Positions 1 to 9,736 of a DNA stretch of 64,000 bases are shown one piece after another (the stretch's first letter is position 1; every line of letters begins with the position of its first letter). Where the stretch lies: NCBI GenBank assembly GCA_046482855.1, contig JAWOEH010000202.1, positions 47,946 to 111,945 on the forward strand, read 5' to 3'. A program made the position numbers and the translations under genes. The stretch comes from CAYVSF01 sp046482855. GTDB taxonomy: Bacteria; Bacteroidota; Bacteroidia; Bacteroidales; UBA12077. The notes below the pieces were generated by a model, which did not search any database, was not told the DNA's origin, and saw only the letters and a program-made list of their open reading frames with translations.

Positions 1-343
1 GAGTTACGTCAACGATTTCAGTTACTTCAATACCCATGTTATGAACGGTACGCATAGCCGACTCACGACCAGACCCAGGTCCTTTTACATAAGCTTTTAC
101 TTTCCGTAATCCTAAATCGTAGGCTACTTTAGCACAATCTTCAGCGGCCATTTGCGCGGCATAAGGTGTATTTTTCTTTGATCCACGGAAGCCTTTCTTC
201 CCTGCAGAGGCCCAAGAAATTACCTGACCACTATTATTGGTCATGGAGATAATGATATTATTGAATGAAGCGTGGACATGCAGTTGACCAACGGCTTCAA
301 CCTTAACGGTCCTCTTTTTTGATGATCCTGATTTTTTAGCCAT
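1..343 (-). CDS. rpsK: 30S ribosomal protein S11 (3' part outside window)
   Basis: S11 sits in the platform of the small subunit and contacts the mRNA near the Shine-Dalgarno region. Reading the minus strand from an ATG at 343 gives [18 protein letters not shown] and then the conserved S11 core ([35 protein letters not shown]). The gene runs off the left edge, so only about 114 residues are present. It lies 10 bases downstream of rpsM, the usual order before rpsD, rpoA and rplQ, which should follow outside the window. Confidence 0.97.
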   Translation of the reverse strand, partial: MAKKSGSSKKRTVKVEAVGQLHVHASFNNIIISMTNNSGQVISWASAGKKGFRGSKKNTPYAAQMAAEDCAKVAYDLGLRKVKAYVKGPGSGRESAMRTVHNMGIEVTEIVDVT

Positions 344-353
344 ATTCCGTCAA

Positions 354-722
354 TTATTTCTTTTTATTTGCTATGGTTTTTCTCTTACCCTTACGTGTAC
401 GGGCGTTGTTTTTAGTGGATTGCCCCCGAACGGGTAAGCCAATACGATGACGGATACCCCGATAACAACCAATGTCCATCAATCGTTTGATGTTCATTTG
501 CATTTCGGAGCGTAAGGCGCCTTCAACTTTAAACTTTTCGTTGATGACTCCACGCAAACTTGCAATCTCATCGTCGTTCCAATCCTTAACTTTTGTATTA
601 GGATCAATTCCAGCCTCTTTTAATATTTTTTGGGCAGTGCTTCGACCCACACCGTAGATGTAAGTCAAGCCTACAACGCCACGTTTATTTTTGGGTAAGT
701 CTACTCCTACAATTCTAGCCAT
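354..722 (-). CDS. rpsM: 30S ribosomal protein S13
   Basis: S13 is a small-subunit head protein that forms bridges to the large subunit and touches the P-site tRNA. The 122-residue product has the family start ([15 protein letters not shown]), the helix-two-turn-helix region with [16 protein letters not shown], the [14 protein letters not shown] block and the basic tail ([15 protein letters not shown]) that reaches towards the P site. Its length is normal. It is in the minus-strand cluster between rpmJ and rpsK. Confidence 0.98.
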   Translation of the reverse strand: MARIVGVDLPKNKRGVVGLTYIYGVGRSTAQKILKEAGIDPNTKVKDWNDDEIASLRGVINEKFKVEGALRSEMQMNIKRLMDIGCYRGIRHRIGLPVRGQSTKNNARTRKGKRKTIANKKK

Positions 723-757
723 AAATCTTATTTATTAGAAACCACAAAGTTAATAAT

Positions 758-874
758 TTATCCCTGACGTTGTTTAAATTTGGGATTCTTTTTGTTAATT
801 ACGTACAGCCTTCCTTTTCGACGTACGATTTTGCAATCACTGCTGCGCTTCTTAACTGATGCTCTAACTTTCAT
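758..874 (-). CDS. rpmJ: 50S ribosomal protein L36, zinc-free type
   Basis: This 38-residue gene was read directly from the sequence: ATG at 874, stop TAA at 758-760. It starts [20 protein letters not shown] and ends FKQRQG, the family signature. L36 is the smallest large-subunit protein and usually carries a CCCH zinc site. Here only one Cys remains, so it is the zinc-free paralogue type common in Bacteroidota. It lies between infA and rpsM, the usual place at the spc/alpha junction. Confidence 0.96.
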   Translation of the reverse strand: MKVRASVKKRSSDCKIVRRKGRLYVINKKNPKFKQRQG

Positions 875-888
875 TGTTTCGTTTTTTA

Positions 889-1107
889 CTATTTGTAACG
901 ATACGTAATTCTACCTTTCGACAGATCATAAGGGGACATTTCAACTTTTACCCGGTCGCCTGGCAAAATTTTAATATAATGCATACGCATTTTACCAGAT
1001 ATGTGGGCAGTAATCACATGTCCATTTTCCAATTCTACACGAAACATCGCATTGGATAATGCCTCTATGATAGTTCCGTCTTGTTCTATTGAAGGTTGTT
1101 TAGCCAT
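889..1107 (-). CDS. infA: Translation initiation factor IF-1
   Basis: IF-1 binds the A site of the 30S subunit during initiation. The 72-residue protein is a single S1-like OB fold with the typical blocks [20 protein letters not shown] (here with D for the first E), [30 protein letters not shown] and the end TYRYK. Length is exactly typical. It is 3 bases downstream of map and 14 bases upstream of rpmJ, so it is surely co-transcribed. Confidence 0.98.
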   Translation of the reverse strand: MAKQPSIEQDGTIIEALSNAMFRVELENGHVITAHISGKMRMHYIKILPGDRVKVEMSPYDLSKGRITYRYK

Positions 1108-1110
1108 AAA

Positions 1111-1890
1111 CTATAACCCTGTTTTTACGTGTTGCTCAATAAATTTAAACGTTGATAAAATATCGGCCTCCTGTTTTTTAATAGCGAGTGCCAATTCAAA
1201 ATGCGCTGAAGGCTTGCGATCAATAGTTCGGATGGTCCAACCATCACGGTCTTGCACAATTTCCCGTCGGCCCAGGTTGATCATGGGTTCGATACAAATA
1301 ACCATGCCTTCCTTGAGTTTGGGGCCGCGCCCTTGTTTTCCATAATTTGGAACTTCAGGCGCCTCGTGCATATTGCTTCCTAATCCGTGTCCGACCATTT
1401 CTCGTACCACCGAAAACCCTGCTTGTTCAGCATGCCGTTGTACAGCAGCGCTTATATCGCCTACTCTCTTTCCGGCTACAGCTTGTTCAATTCCCTTGAA
1501 CAAGGATTCTTTTGTTACTTTTAACAAGCGTTGTACCTCTTGGCTAACTTCGCCTACCATAAAGGTATAAGCACTGTCGCCATAGAATCCTTCCATTTTG
1601 GTGCCGCAATCAACCGATATGATATCGCCATCTTGCAGTTCCTTATTCGAAGGTATTCCATGTACCACTTCCTCGTTTACCGAGGTACAAAGGGTGTTAG
1701 GGAATCCTGCATAACCAAGAAACCCGGGCTCGGCACCATGATCGCGGATATAAGTCTCTGCAATCTTATCCAATTGGAGCGTCGTGACTCCGGGTTTGAT
1801 GTGCTTTGCAAGCTCACCTAATGTTTTCGATACCAGTAGATTGTTTTTCCGAAGAATTTCGATCTCCTGGTCAGTTTTAAGCTTCAGCAT
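1111..1890 (-). CDS. map: Type I methionine aminopeptidase
   Basis: This enzyme removes the initiator Met from nascent proteins. The 259-residue product has the pita-bread fold motifs with all five metal ligands visible: Asp94 (SVDCGT), Asp105 (GDSAYTF), His168 (MVGHGLG), Glu201 (CIEPMI) and Glu232 (FELALA), plus His78 (VHGIP) at the substrate site. There is no N-terminal extension. It follows secY by 23 bases. The adk gene that separates secY and map in many Firmicutes is absent here. Confidence 0.97.
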   Translation of the reverse strand: MLKLKTDQEIEILRKNNLLVSKTLGELAKHIKPGVTTLQLDKIAETYIRDHGAEPGFLGYAGFPNTLCTSVNEEVVHGIPSNKELQDGDIISVDCGTKMEGFYGDSAYTFMVGEVSQEVQRLLKVTKESLFKGIEQAVAGKRVGDISAAVQRHAEQAGFSVVREMVGHGLGSNMHEAPEVPNYGKQGRGPKLKEGMVICIEPMINLGRREIVQDRDGWTIRTIDRKPSAHFELALAIKKQEADILSTFKFIEQHVKTGL

Positions 1891-1913
1891 ATATCAGAAC
1901 GTTTCTACATTTT

Positions 1914-3254
1914 TTAGATTACTGCGGAACCCCCTGAGCGTCCCTTAATTTTCCCTGACTTCATCAAGCCATCATAATGGCGCATGAGCAGGTGACTCTC
2001 AATTTGCTGTAGAGTATCTAAAACAACTCCAACCAAAATTAGCAACGACGTTCCACCGTAAAACTGTGCCCACTGATTATTTACACCAAATTTCATTGCT
2101 ATAGCAGGCAAAATAGCAACTAAAGCTAAAAAGATAGACCCTGGCAGGGTAATGCGTGACATTACACTATCGAGGAACTCTACAGTTTTTCGCCCAGGTT
2201 TCACACCGGGAATAAACCCGCCGTTTTTCTTCATGTCTTCGGCCATCTGTGTTGGATTGATAGTAATGGCTGTGTAGAAGTACGTGAAGAGTACAATAAG
2301 TACACCAAAGGTAAAGTTATACCAAAATCCCGTGTAGTTTGAAAAAGCAGCCGCAAACCCGGTCATTGACTCACTTTCGGAAAAACCCGCGATGGTAAGA
2401 GGAATAAACATCAGGGCTTGAGCGAAAATGATTGGCATAACTCCTGCGGAATTCACCTTCAGGGGTATGTATTGTCGAACACCTCCATATTGTTTGTTGC
2501 CAACAATGCGTTTGGCATACTGTACAGGAATACGTCGGGTACCCTGCACCAATAAAATGGTAACCATAAAGATGAAAAATAGAATCACCATCTCTAATAA
2601 AAAGGCCACCAAGCCTCCTCCTTGCTCTTCGAAACGACTAAGGAATTCGGCAAACAGAGCAAAAGGCAAGCGGGCAATAATACCAATCATAATGATTAAC
2701 GAGATACCATTACCAATTCCCTTATCAGTAATTTTCTCGCCCAACCACATAATAAACATGGTACCCGCAGTTAGGATAATAATTGAAGAAATCCAGAAGA
2801 ACGAGCCTTGTAATACAAACGCACTCGGGGGCAGTTGCACCTGAAGGTTTTTCAGGTAAGCCGGTGCTTGTAATAACAATATAATTACTGTAAGATATCG
2901 CGTAATTTGATTGATTTTTCGTCTACCGCTTTCCCCTTCCCGCTGTAATCGTTGGAAGTAAGGAATCGCAATTCCTAGTAACTGTACCACAATCGAAGCC
3001 GAAATATAAGGCATAATTCCCAATCCGAAGATCGAGGCATTTGAAAAAGCGCCTCCTGAGAACATATTCAATAGCCCCATTACTCCATCGGCTGTTTGAT
3101 CTTTTAATGCAGACAACTCGGTGGGATTAATTCCGGGCAATACGATAAAACTACCTAAACGGTAGATTAACAAAATAAGTAAGGTATAGAGAATCCGATA
3201 TCGGAGATCCTCAATTTTAGCGATATTCTTGATCGTTTGTATTAAAGCTCTCAT
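1914..3254 (-). CDS. secY: Protein translocase subunit SecY
   Basis: SecY is the channel of the general secretion translocon in the inner membrane. The 446-residue product is strongly hydrophobic with about ten membrane spans, begins with a short amphipathic cytoplasmic stretch (MRALIQTIKNIAKIEDLR), has the plug region after the first span, and contains the conserved cytoplasmic loop NPTQMAEDMKKNGGFIPG before the late spans. It is 4 bases downstream of rplO, as usual in the spc operon. Confidence 0.98.
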   Translation of the reverse strand: MRALIQTIKNIAKIEDLRYRILYTLLILLIYRLGSFIVLPGINPTELSALKDQTADGVMGLLNMFSGGAFSNASIFGLGIMPYISASIVVQLLGIAIPYFQRLQREGESGRRKINQITRYLTVIILLLQAPAYLKNLQVQLPPSAFVLQGSFFWISSIIILTAGTMFIMWLGEKITDKGIGNGISLIIMIGIIARLPFALFAEFLSRFEEQGGGLVAFLLEMVILFFIFMVTILLVQGTRRIPVQYAKRIVGNKQYGGVRQYIPLKVNSAGVMPIIFAQALMFIPLTIAGFSESESMTGFAAAFSNYTGFWYNFTFGVLIVLFTYFYTAITINPTQMAEDMKKNGGFIPGVKPGRKTVEFLDSVMSRITLPGSIFLALVAILPAIAMKFGVNNQWAQFYGGTSLLILVGVVLDTLQQIESHLLMRHYDGLMKSGKIKGRSGGSAVI

Positions 3255-3258
3255 TCAT

Positions 3259-3705
3259 TTAAAGTTTTACAACGGTTCCTTCAAGTGATTCAATTGCTTC
3301 CTTAGCCGTTTTGGAGAAGGCATGAGCTTTAACTTCCAACTTCTGGGTGAGCTCACCATTTCCAAGGATTTTCACCAGGCTATTTCTTTTCACCAGCCCT
3401 GCCTGGAAAAGAACCTCTACATCAATGGTAGTGATTCCTTTGCTTTGAGCAAGGGTTTCAAGCGTCGACAGGTTGATTCCTTTGTAGGCTTTCCGATTGA
3501 TATTGGTAAAGCCATATTTAGGAACCCGTCGTTGCAAGGGCATCTGTCCACCCTCAAAGCCGATCTTACGGGAGTAACCAGAACGTGATTTTGCTCCTTT
3601 GTGACCGCGAGTAGAAGTCCCAGCGTGGCCTGATCCTTCCCCACGACCAATACGCTTTTCTTTTTTGGTCGAGTGGGCTGCAGGTTTCAAATTACTTAAG
3701 TCCAT
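3259..3705 (-). CDS. rplO: 50S ribosomal protein L15
   Basis: L15 is a late-assembly large-subunit protein. The 148 residues start MDLSNLKPAAHSTKKEKRIG and show the glycine- and arginine-rich N-terminal extension (RGEGSGHAGTSTRGHKGAKS) that threads into 23S rRNA, then the globular domain with GGQMPLQRRVPKYGF. Length is normal. It sits between rpmD and secY with short spacers. Confidence 0.98.
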   Translation of the reverse strand: MDLSNLKPAAHSTKKEKRIGRGEGSGHAGTSTRGHKGAKSRSGYSRKIGFEGGQMPLQRRVPKYGFTNINRKAYKGINLSTLETLAQSKGITTIDVEVLFQAGLVKRNSLVKILGNGELTQKLEVKAHAFSKTAKEAIESLEGTVVKL

Positions 3706-3726
3706 ATCTTGTTACAAAATTTTCAA

Positions 3727-3906
3727 TTACAAATTTTCAACCTTTACTAAGTGGTTAACCTTACGAATCATCCCCAAGATTTGAGGCGTATCTTCGTGTT
3801 CCACTGCATTGTGCATTTTCTTGATACCCAAGGCTATAAGCGTTACTTTTTGACGCTGGGGGCAACCAATTGCACTTTTGATTTGAGTGACTTTTATTTT
3901 CGCCAT
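3727..3906 (-). CDS. rpmD: 50S ribosomal protein L30
   Basis: This 59-residue gene was read from the minus strand: ATG at 3906 and stop TAA at 3727-3729. The product starts MAKIKVTQIKSAIGCPQRQK and continues with TLIALGIKK and MIRKVNHLV, the normal L30 blocks. L30 is a small surface protein of the large subunit. The gene lies between rpsE and rplO, where it is expected. Confidence 0.96.
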   Translation of the reverse strand: MAKIKVTQIKSAIGCPQRQKVTLIALGIKKMHNAVEHEDTPQILGMIRKVNHLVKVENL

Positions 3907-3920
3907 AATTACTGGTTAAT

Positions 3921-4439
3921 CTATCCGTTAAACACTTTATCAAGAGAGACCCCCCGATGCTCAGCAACAGTGCGTGCATCGCGTAATTCAAGGAGTGCAT
4001 CAATAGTAGCTTTCACCAGGTTGTGAGGGTTACTCGAGCCTTTGGATTTAGCCAATACATCAGTTATTCCTACACTCTCCAGAACGGCACGCATAGCACC
4101 TCCTGCTTTTACTCCGGTACCATTGGATGCTGGCTTCAGGTAAATCTGAGCGCCACCAAAACGCATCACTTGCTCGTGAGGAACAGTGCCATGAAGAATG
4201 GGTACCTTCACCAGGTTTTTCTTTGCAGCTTCAACGCCTTTGGCAATAGCGGTAGTAACTTCTTTAGCTTTACCTAAGCCGTAACCGACAATACCATCTT
4301 CGTTTCCAACCACTACAATGGCAGTAAATCCAAAGTTACGTCCTCCTTTGGTAACTTTCGTTACACGCTGGATACTTACAAGCCTATCTTTAAGCTCTAA
4401 GTCACTGGTTTTTACCTTTCGAATTGTATTTGTTGACAT
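3921..4439 (-). CDS. rpsE: 30S ribosomal protein S5
   Basis: S5 is a decoding-fidelity protein of the small-subunit body with mRNA helicase function at the entry channel. The 172 residues contain the double-stranded-RNA-binding-like N domain ([29 protein letters not shown]) and the C domain ([34 protein letters not shown]). The order rplR-rpsE-rpmD is standard. Confidence 0.98.
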   Translation of the reverse strand: MSTNTIRKVKTSDLELKDRLVSIQRVTKVTKGGRNFGFTAIVVVGNEDGIVGYGLGKAKEVTTAIAKGVEAAKKNLVKVPILHGTVPHEQVMRFGGAQIYLKPASNGTGVKAGGAMRAVLESVGITDVLAKSKGSSNPHNLVKATIDALLELRDARTVAEHRGVSLDKVFNG

Positions 4440-4452
4440 AATATCTTAATTC

Positions 4453-4812
4453 TTAGAATTTTAATCCACCCTTTCGTGCACCCTCGGCTAATGCCTTCAC
4501 TCGTCCGTGGTAAAGATAACCATTTCGGTCGAAAAGTACCTGTTCAATCCCTTTTTCCAAGGCTTTTTTTGCGGCTAGTTCGCCTACAGCTTCGGCCACC
4601 TGGGATTTAGTCAGATTCTCTTTTGCCTGTATCGTTTTCTCCTGCGAGCTGGCAGCCGCCAAAGTGCGTCCTTCCAGGTCGTCGATAAACTGTGCGTAAA
4701 TACCTTTGTTACTGCGATATACACTCATGCGAGGTTTTTCAGCCGTACCAAACGCTTTTTTACGAATACGTTGTTTAATTCTATATCGTCGCTCTCTTTT
4801 CGTTAAGGCCAT
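4453..4812 (-). CDS. rplR: 50S ribosomal protein L18
   Basis: L18 binds 5S rRNA and places it on the large subunit together with L5 and L25. The 119 residues start [19 protein letters not shown] and show [18 protein letters not shown] in slightly altered form and the C-terminal motif [22 protein letters not shown]. Length is normal for the family. It is followed by rpsE after 13 bases. Confidence 0.98.
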   Translation of the reverse strand: MALTKRERRYRIKQRIRKKAFGTAEKPRMSVYRSNKGIYAQFIDDLEGRTLAAASSQEKTIQAKENLTKSQVAEAVGELAAKKALEKGIEQVLFDRNGYLYHGRVKALAEGARKGGLKF

Positions 4813-4831
4813 GATTTAAATCATTTAAAAA

Positions 4832-5386
4832 TTATACACTCGCTGACTTACCAGCTTTACGGCGTATGTGTTCGCCCACAAACTTAATACCTTTCCCCTT
4901 GTATGGTTCGGGTGGTCGCAGGGAACGAATCTTGGCAGCTACCTGACCAATAAGTTGTTTATCGGGGCTGGTAAGGGTAAGCTTCGGATTACCGCGCTTT
5001 TCTTGCTTGGCTTCAACCTGCACCTCTTTAGGAAACTGGAAATGAATATCATGAGAATATCCCACACTCATTTCCAAAACATCTCCTTTCACGGCAGCTC
5101 GGTAACCTACTCCCACCATCTCCATTTCAATCTTATAGCCTTCTGATACTCCCTCAACCATATTGTTGAGCAGGGAACGTGAAAGACCATGAAGAGCTTT
5201 GTGTCTTTTTTGCTCTGAAGGTCGCGTCAAAACTACTTCGGTATCGTTTACCTCGATAGTCATGTCGGGATTCAATTGTTGCTTAATCTCTCCCTTAGGG
5301 CCTTTAACCGTCACATAGTTGCCTTTCTCAACGGCTACGGTAACGTCCTTGGGAAGCTGTATTGGTAATTTTCCTATTCGTGACAT
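4832..5386 (-). CDS. rplF: 50S ribosomal protein L6
   Basis: L6 lies near the sarcin-ricin loop and the factor-binding site. The 184-residue protein has the two repeated L6 domains, beginning MSRIGKLPIQLPKDVTV and ending in the conserved RPPEPYKGKGIKFVGEHIRR followed by KAGKSASV. Its place between rpsH and rplR is standard. Confidence 0.98.
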   Translation of the reverse strand: MSRIGKLPIQLPKDVTVAVEKGNYVTVKGPKGEIKQQLNPDMTIEVNDTEVVLTRPSEQKRHKALHGLSRSLLNNMVEGVSEGYKIEMEMVGVGYRAAVKGDVLEMSVGYSHDIHFQFPKEVQVEAKQEKRGNPKLTLTSPDKQLIGQVAAKIRSLRPPEPYKGKGIKFVGEHIRRKAGKSASV

Positions 5387-5401
5387 GGAATGACAATTTT
5401 T

Positions 5402-5800
5402 TTAGTATACATAACAAAGTACTTCCCCACCCACGTTCAATTTTCGGGCCTCCTTATCGGAGATAACACCCTTTGAGGTGGAAAGAATTGCTACACCCAA
5501 TCCGTTTAAAACGCGTGGGATTTCATCAGCACCCACATACTTTCGTAAACCCGGTTTACTTGCACGCTCCATACTCTTAATGGCAGGTGTTTTTGTCTCA
5601 GGATGATACTTCAAGGCAATCTTTATATGGCCTTGCTTATCGTCCTGTTCAAATTTATAATTCAAAATGTAACCCTTATCAAAAAGGATCTTGGTTATAT
5701 CTTGTTTCAGATTGGAGGCCGGGATCTCAACAATCTTGTGTTTAGCCATTACAGCGTTTCGTATGCGTGTAAGATAATCTGCTATAGGATCTGTAATCAT
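5402..5800 (-). CDS. rpsH: 30S ribosomal protein S8
   Basis: S8 is a primary 16S rRNA binder needed for assembly of the central domain; in Escherichia coli it represses the spc operon by binding near the rplE start. The 132 residues start [19 protein letters not shown] and contain the C-terminal motif [21 protein letters not shown] did not see a clear copy of the 16S-like S8 site near rplE. Confidence 0.98.
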   Translation of the reverse strand: MITDPIADYLTRIRNAVMAKHKIVEIPASNLKQDITKILFDKGYILNYKFEQDDKQGHIKIALKYHPETKTPAIKSMERASKPGLRKYVGADEIPRVLNGLGVAILSTSKGVISDKEARKLNVGGEVLCYVY

Positions 5801-5824
5801 ATCTCTATAATTTAAAATTAATCG

Positions 5825-6094
5825 CTACCAACTTGCCTTCTTTATTCCGGGGATTTGTCCGTTCGATGCCAATTCACGGAAAACAATCCTACTTACACCA
5901 AATTGGCGCATATATCCTTTTGGACGTCCGGTGATCTTACAACGGTTATGCATACGGATAGGATTGGAATTACGTGGCAGTCGGCTGAGACCTACATAAT
6001 CTCCTTTTTCTTTTAATTCGGCACGTTTTTTAGCGTACTTTTTTACCAGTTTTGCACGTTTCACTTCGCGTGCTTTCATGGATTCTTTAGCCAT
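5825..6094 (-). CDS. rpsN: 30S ribosomal protein S14, zinc-free type
   Basis: S14 belongs to the head of the small subunit. The 89-residue product starts [20 protein letters not shown] and has the late motif [20 protein letters not shown] followed by RIVFRELA. It is the longer form with only one Cys, so it lacks the zinc knuckle of the short S14 type. It lies between rplE and rpsH. Confidence 0.98.
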   Translation of the reverse strand: MAKESMKAREVKRAKLVKKYAKKRAELKEKGDYVGLSRLPRNSNPIRMHNRCKITGRPKGYMRQFGVSRIVFRELASNGQIPGIKKASW

Positions 6095-6112
6095 ATCTAC
6101 TGCTCTCCTTTT

Positions 6113-6658
6113 TTATTTTTTAAATGGAATCCCAAATTGTTTTAATAATTCAAAACCCTCTTCGTCGGTTTTGGCAGTGGTAACAAAGGTAATTTCCATG
6201 CCCAGGACTTTGGTAATATTATCCAGGACAATTTCCGGGAAGATAATTTGCTCGTTTACTCCTAAGGTGTAGTTTCCACGGCCATCGAGCTTCGGATTCA
6301 CACCGTTAAAGTCGCGAATACGAGGCATGGCAATTGCAATCAGGCGCTCGAGGAATTCGTACATCTTACGACGACGAAGGGTCACACGTGCGCCAATGGG
6401 CATACCTTTACGTAACTTAAAGTTTGAGATGTCCTTTTTGGCGTAGGTCTTAACAGCCTTTTGTCCAGCGATCAGGGTTAATTCTTGTTGTGCTGTTTCG
6501 ATAAGCTTTTTATCAGCCACAGCTTGACCAACTCCCTGATTAATGACAATTTTTTCCAACCGAGGTACATCCATCACTGTAGAATAAGCGAATTTTTCCG
6601 TCAACGCGGGGATGATCTCTTCCCGGTATTTTGTTTGTAATGCTGGCGTATATTCCAT
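6113..6658 (-). CDS. rplE: 50S ribosomal protein L5
   Basis: L5 binds 5S rRNA and contacts P-site tRNA. The 181 residues include [18 protein letters not shown], the block [20 protein letters not shown] and a C-terminal [20 protein letters not shown]. The ATG at 6658 overlaps the last base of the rplX stop codon (TAATG arrangement), which points to translational coupling. Confidence 0.98.
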   Translation of the reverse strand: MEYTPALQTKYREEIIPALTEKFAYSTVMDVPRLEKIVINQGVGQAVADKKLIETAQQELTLIAGQKAVKTYAKKDISNFKLRKGMPIGARVTLRRRKMYEFLERLIAIAMPRIRDFNGVNPKLDGRGNYTLGVNEQIIFPEIVLDNITKVLGMEITFVTTAKTDEEGFELLKQFGIPFKK

Positions 6659-6981
6659 TACTTGATCTCCTCTCCTGATTTTTTTGAATATCGCACTAAC
6701 TTATTAGTATCGTCCTTGCGGCGACCAATACGCGTGGGGTTTCCAGTCGAAGGGTCTACCACCATAAGATTGGAAATGTGTATTGGAGCCTCTTTTTTTA
6801 CAATTCCTCCTTGAGGATTGTCGGCGTTAGGTTTTGTGTGCTTCGAAATCATGTTCACCCCTTCAACCAGGGCTTTATTTGTGTTTCGAAACACTTCCAG
6901 TACTTTACCTTGTTGGCCTCGGTACTCCCCTGCATTTACGTAAACCGTATCGCCTTTTTTGATATGTAACTTTGTTTGCAT
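6658..6981 (-). CDS. rplX: 50S ribosomal protein L24
   Basis: L24 starts assembly of the large subunit and lies near the exit tunnel. The 107 residues carry the KOW motif at the N-terminus ([25 protein letters not shown]) and the block [13 protein letters not shown] followed by [19 protein letters not shown]. Its stop codon shares a base with the rplE start. Confidence 0.98.
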   Translation of the reverse strand: MQTKLHIKKGDTVYVNAGEYRGQQGKVLEVFRNTNKALVEGVNMISKHTKPNADNPQGGIVKKEAPIHISNLMVVDPSTGNPTRIGRRKDDTNKLVRYSKKSGEEIK

Positions 6982-6992
6982 GCAGTGAATTT

Positions 6993-7358
6993 TTATAACA
7001 CCTCAGGTGCTAATGAAACAATCTTCATGTAGTTCTCACGCAATTCTCTGGGCATAGGGCCAAAGATACGAGTACCACGAAGCTCGCCGGCTTGGTTCAA
7101 CAATACCACAGCATTGTCATCGAACCGGATGTAACTTCCATCGGGGCGTCGTATTTCTTTACGTGTACGTACCACCACCGCTTTCGATACGGTACCTTTT
7201 TTGATCTCGCTCGAAGGCAGGGCGTTCTTTACAGACACCACAATCTTGTCGCCGATTGACGCGTATCTTTTACCAGTTCCGCCTAGTACCCGGATGCAGA
7301 GGACTTCTCTGGCGCCCGAGTTATCGGCTACTGATAATCTACTTTCTTGCTGTATCAT
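6993..7358 (-). CDS. rplN: 50S ribosomal protein L14
   Basis: L14 is at the subunit interface and is the docking site of the silencing factor RsfS, whose gene is also in this window at about 59 kb. The 121 residues start [20 protein letters not shown] and contain the conserved [20 protein letters not shown] near the end. It follows rpsQ by 2 bases. Confidence 0.98.
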   Translation of the reverse strand: MIQQESRLSVADNSGAREVLCIRVLGGTGKRYASIGDKIVVSVKNALPSSEIKKGTVSKAVVVRTRKEIRRPDGSYIRFDDNAVVLLNQAGELRGTRIFGPMPRELRENYMKIVSLAPEVL

Positions 7359-7360
7359 GG

Positions 7361-7621
7361 TTATTTAACTCTTTCAATAATTTCAACTAATCTCCAACAT
7401 TTTGATTTACTCAAAGGACGGGTCTCCATAATTCGTACGGTATCCCCGATGTTGCATGTATTTTGTTCGTCGTGGGCAATAAATCGGTTTCGAGCCTTAA
7501 TAAATTTGCCATAGCGCTTATGCTTTTTACGGCGCGCGACTTCGACAACGACACTCTTGTCCATTTTGTTACTCACAACGACACCAATACGCTCTTTTCG
7601 CAGGTTTCTTGTTATTTCCAT
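7361..7621 (-). CDS. rpsQ: 30S ribosomal protein S17
   Basis: S17 is a primary 16S rRNA binder with an OB fold. I chose the ATG at 7621 ([20 protein letters not shown], 86 residues) over the TTG two codons upstream because it matches family starts. The core has [20 protein letters not shown] and the end has [20 protein letters not shown]. It lies between rpmC and rplN with very short gaps. Confidence 0.97.
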   Translation of the reverse strand: MEITRNLRKERIGVVVSNKMDKSVVVEVARRKKHKRYGKFIKARNRFIAHDEQNTCNIGDTVRIMETRPLSKSKCWRLVEIIERVK

Positions 7622-7630
7622 TTCCAAAAA

Positions 7631-7837
7631 TTAATCGTTCGAATTCTCGTTTACTTCTCGCTTACGCAATTCGGTTTTTAACCTTGCGATATTTTTGCGT
7701 GCTTCACGCAATTTCAATGGGTTTTCCAAGGGTGAAACCGCGTGATTAAGGCGCAGTTTAGCAAGCATTGCTCGTTCTGTATCGATGCGTTCCACCATTT
7801 CCTTGGTGGTCATTTCGCGAATTTCCGAATTTTTCAT
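7631..7837 (-). CDS. rpmC: 50S ribosomal protein L29
   Basis: L29 is a two-helix protein at the tunnel exit, near the sites for trigger factor and SRP. The ATG at 7837 gives MKNSEIREMTTKEMVERI and 68 residues, with the family motif KLREARKNIARLKTELRKRE near the C-terminus. A GTG one codon upstream is a less likely start. The gene is 9 bases upstream of rpsQ. Confidence 0.97.
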   Translation of the reverse strand: MKNSEIREMTTKEMVERIDTERAMLAKLRLNHAVSPLENPLKLREARKNIARLKTELRKREVNENSND

Positions 7838-7843
7838 CACTCA

Positions 7844-8272
7844 CTAATTTTCATTTTCAACATAATCACGACGAACAACGAGTTTCGTTGTCACGGGCAA
7901 TTTTTGCGCACCTAAGCGCAACGCCTCTTTGGCAACATTCATCGGTACGCCTTCCAGTTCGAAAAGCATGCGACCAGGTTTTACCGGAGCCACGAATCCT
8001 TCTGGTGCACCACGACCTTTACCCATTCGCACTTCGGCAGGTTTTTTGGTTATGGGTTTATCCGGAAAGATACGGATCCACAACTGCCCCTCGCGCTTCA
8101 TATAACGTGTGATAGCTTGTCGGGCAGCTTCAATCTGACGGCCAGTAATCCAGTGCTCTTCCAGCGACTTGATGCCGAAGGAACCAAATGCCAGCTGATT
8201 TCCTCGCTGCGCATTGCCCTTCATTTTTCCTTTCTGGACTCGTCTGTATTTTGTTCTCTTTGGCTGTAACAT
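7844..8272 (-). CDS. rplP: 50S ribosomal protein L16
   Basis: L16 shapes the A-site tRNA binding region of the large subunit. The ATG at 8272 gives [20 protein letters not shown] and 142 residues, with the typical [20 protein letters not shown] and the [20 protein letters not shown] block that includes the residue region modified by Arg hydroxylation in some bacteria. An adjacent upstream GTG is not preferred. Confidence 0.97.
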   Translation of the reverse strand: MLQPKRTKYRRVQKGKMKGNAQRGNQLAFGSFGIKSLEEHWITGRQIEAARQAITRYMKREGQLWIRIFPDKPITKKPAEVRMGKGRGAPEGFVAPVKPGRMLFELEGVPMNVAKEALRLGAQKLPVTTKLVVRRDYVENEN

Positions 8273-8296
8273 CACTTAACTGTTTATTATTGATGT

Positions 8297-8998
8297 TTAT
8301 TTTCTTCTTTTCTTGAAGCCACGTTTTTGGTTGCGACCGCCTGCTGGCTGCGTATTTGGCGACAGGTCGGGCTTCCCATAGACTTCTCCTTTACAAATCC
8401 ACACTTTTACACCAATCAACCCTACTTTTGTCAAGGCTTCATTCAATGAATAGTCGATATCGGCACGGAAAGTGTGTAACGGCGTACGTCCTTCTTTGTA
8501 TACTTCGGTACGTGCCATCTCAGCACCTCCTAAGCGTCCCCCAATCTGTACTTTGATTCCTTCGGCTCCCATTCGCATGGTAGAAGCAATGGCCATTTTA
8601 ATGGCACGACGATAGGAAACTTTTCCTTCAATTTGGCGGGCAATGCTGGCTCCAACAATAGCGGCATCCAGCTCAGGACGTTTCACCTCAAAGATGTTAA
8701 TCTGCACCTCTTTTTTGGTGAGCTTTTTCAACTCTTCCTTGAGTTTGTCAACCTCCTGTCCTCCTTTCCCAATAATGATACCGGGACGGGCTGTGTGAAC
8801 AGTTACGGTGATGAGCTTTAAGGTACGCTCGATGATAATTTTCGAGATACTGGCTTTGGCTAAACGGGCGTTAAGGTACTTACGAATTTTGTTGTCCTCC
8901 ACCAGCTTCTCGGCGTAATTCTTTCCACCGTACCAGTTGGAGTCCCATCCGCGAATAATTCCCAATCGATTCCCTATCGGATTAACTTTTTGTCCCAT
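8297..8998 (-). CDS. rpsC: 30S ribosomal protein S3
   Basis: S3 lines the mRNA entry tunnel with S4 and S5. The 233-residue protein starts [20 protein letters not shown], contains the type II KH domain with the [16 protein letters not shown] loop, and the C-terminal part [19 protein letters not shown]. The tail is basic ([11 protein letters not shown]). The rplV stop lies directly before its start with no gap. Confidence 0.98.
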   Translation of the reverse strand: MGQKVNPIGNRLGIIRGWDSNWYGGKNYAEKLVEDNKIRKYLNARLAKASISKIIIERTLKLITVTVHTARPGIIIGKGGQEVDKLKEELKKLTKKEVQINIFEVKRPELDAAIVGASIARQIEGKVSYRRAIKMAIASTMRMGAEGIKVQIGGRLGGAEMARTEVYKEGRTPLHTFRADIDYSLNEALTKVGLIGVKVWICKGEVYGKPDLSPNTQPAGGRNQKRGFKKRRK

Positions 8999-9418
8999 CT
9001 ATTCTTCGGTTTGAGTATCGTTGTTATTTAGATTATCTACCACCAGTGTTACGTGATTCGAGCGTTTGCGAATACGATGTGCTCGCCCTTGTGGGGCAGG
9101 CTGAATACGTTTTAGGGTACGTCCCTGATTCACAAAAATCTCTTTCACAACTAGCTGGCTATCTTCTATACGAACCCCTTCGTTTTTAGCTTGCCAGTTG
9201 GCAATTGCTGAAAGCAATAATTTCTCTACACGGCCTGAGGCCTCCTTGGGATTGAATCGGAGGACATCTAGCGCTTTGTTTACTTCCATTCCACGAATAA
9301 GATCTGCGATCAAGCGCATTTTTCGTGGCGAAGTAGGACAGTCTCGCAATACAGCTGCGTATCGAGTTTTTCTGCTCTCTTTAAGTTGGTTCGCTCTATT
9401 TCTTTTTCTTGCTCCCAT
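8999..9418 (-). CDS. rplV: 50S ribosomal protein L22
   Basis: L22 lines the exit tunnel with a long beta-hairpin and is one site of macrolide resistance changes. The 139 residues show [20 protein letters not shown], the loop [20 protein letters not shown] and [18 protein letters not shown]. There is an acidic C-terminal tail ([12 protein letters not shown]) and a basic N-terminal extension ([19 protein letters not shown]). Length is a little above the usual 110 because of these ends. Confidence 0.97.
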   Translation of the reverse strand: MGARKRNRANQLKESRKTRYAAVLRDCPTSPRKMRLIADLIRGMEVNKALDVLRFNPKEASGRVEKLLLSAIANWQAKNEGVRIEDSQLVVKEIFVNQGRTLKRIQPAPQGRAHRIRKRSNHVTLVVDNLNNNDTQTEE

Positions 9419-9447
9419 TACATTCTATGTATTTAGGATATTACTTT

Positions 9448-9717
9448 TTACTTTTTCTTATTCCCTGCGTGTCCACGGAAAGTACGTGTAGGGGCAAACT
9501 CTCCAAGCTTGTGTCCCACCATATTCTCGGTTACGTAAACCGGAATAAATTTATTTCCGTTATGCACTGCAATGGTTAGTCCTACAAAATCAGGAGAAAT
9601 CATAGATCGTCGGGACCAGGTTTTTACCACGGTTTTTTTGGTGGACTGTTGCTGCTCCAATACGCGCTTTTCCAGCTTGTAATCTATGAAGGGCCCTTTT
9701 TTAAGTGATCGACTCAT
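9448..9717 (-). CDS. rpsS: 30S ribosomal protein S19
   Basis: S19 forms a complex with S13 in the head of the small subunit. The 89 residues start [20 protein letters not shown] and contain the family motifs [20 protein letters not shown] and [16 protein letters not shown]. Its place between rplB and rplV is standard. Confidence 0.98.
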   Translation of the reverse strand: MSRSLKKGPFIDYKLEKRVLEQQQSTKKTVVKTWSRRSMISPDFVGLTIAVHNGNKFIPVYVTENMVGHKLGEFAPTRTFRGHAGNKKK

Positions 9718-9736
9718 AATATGCTCAATTAATCAA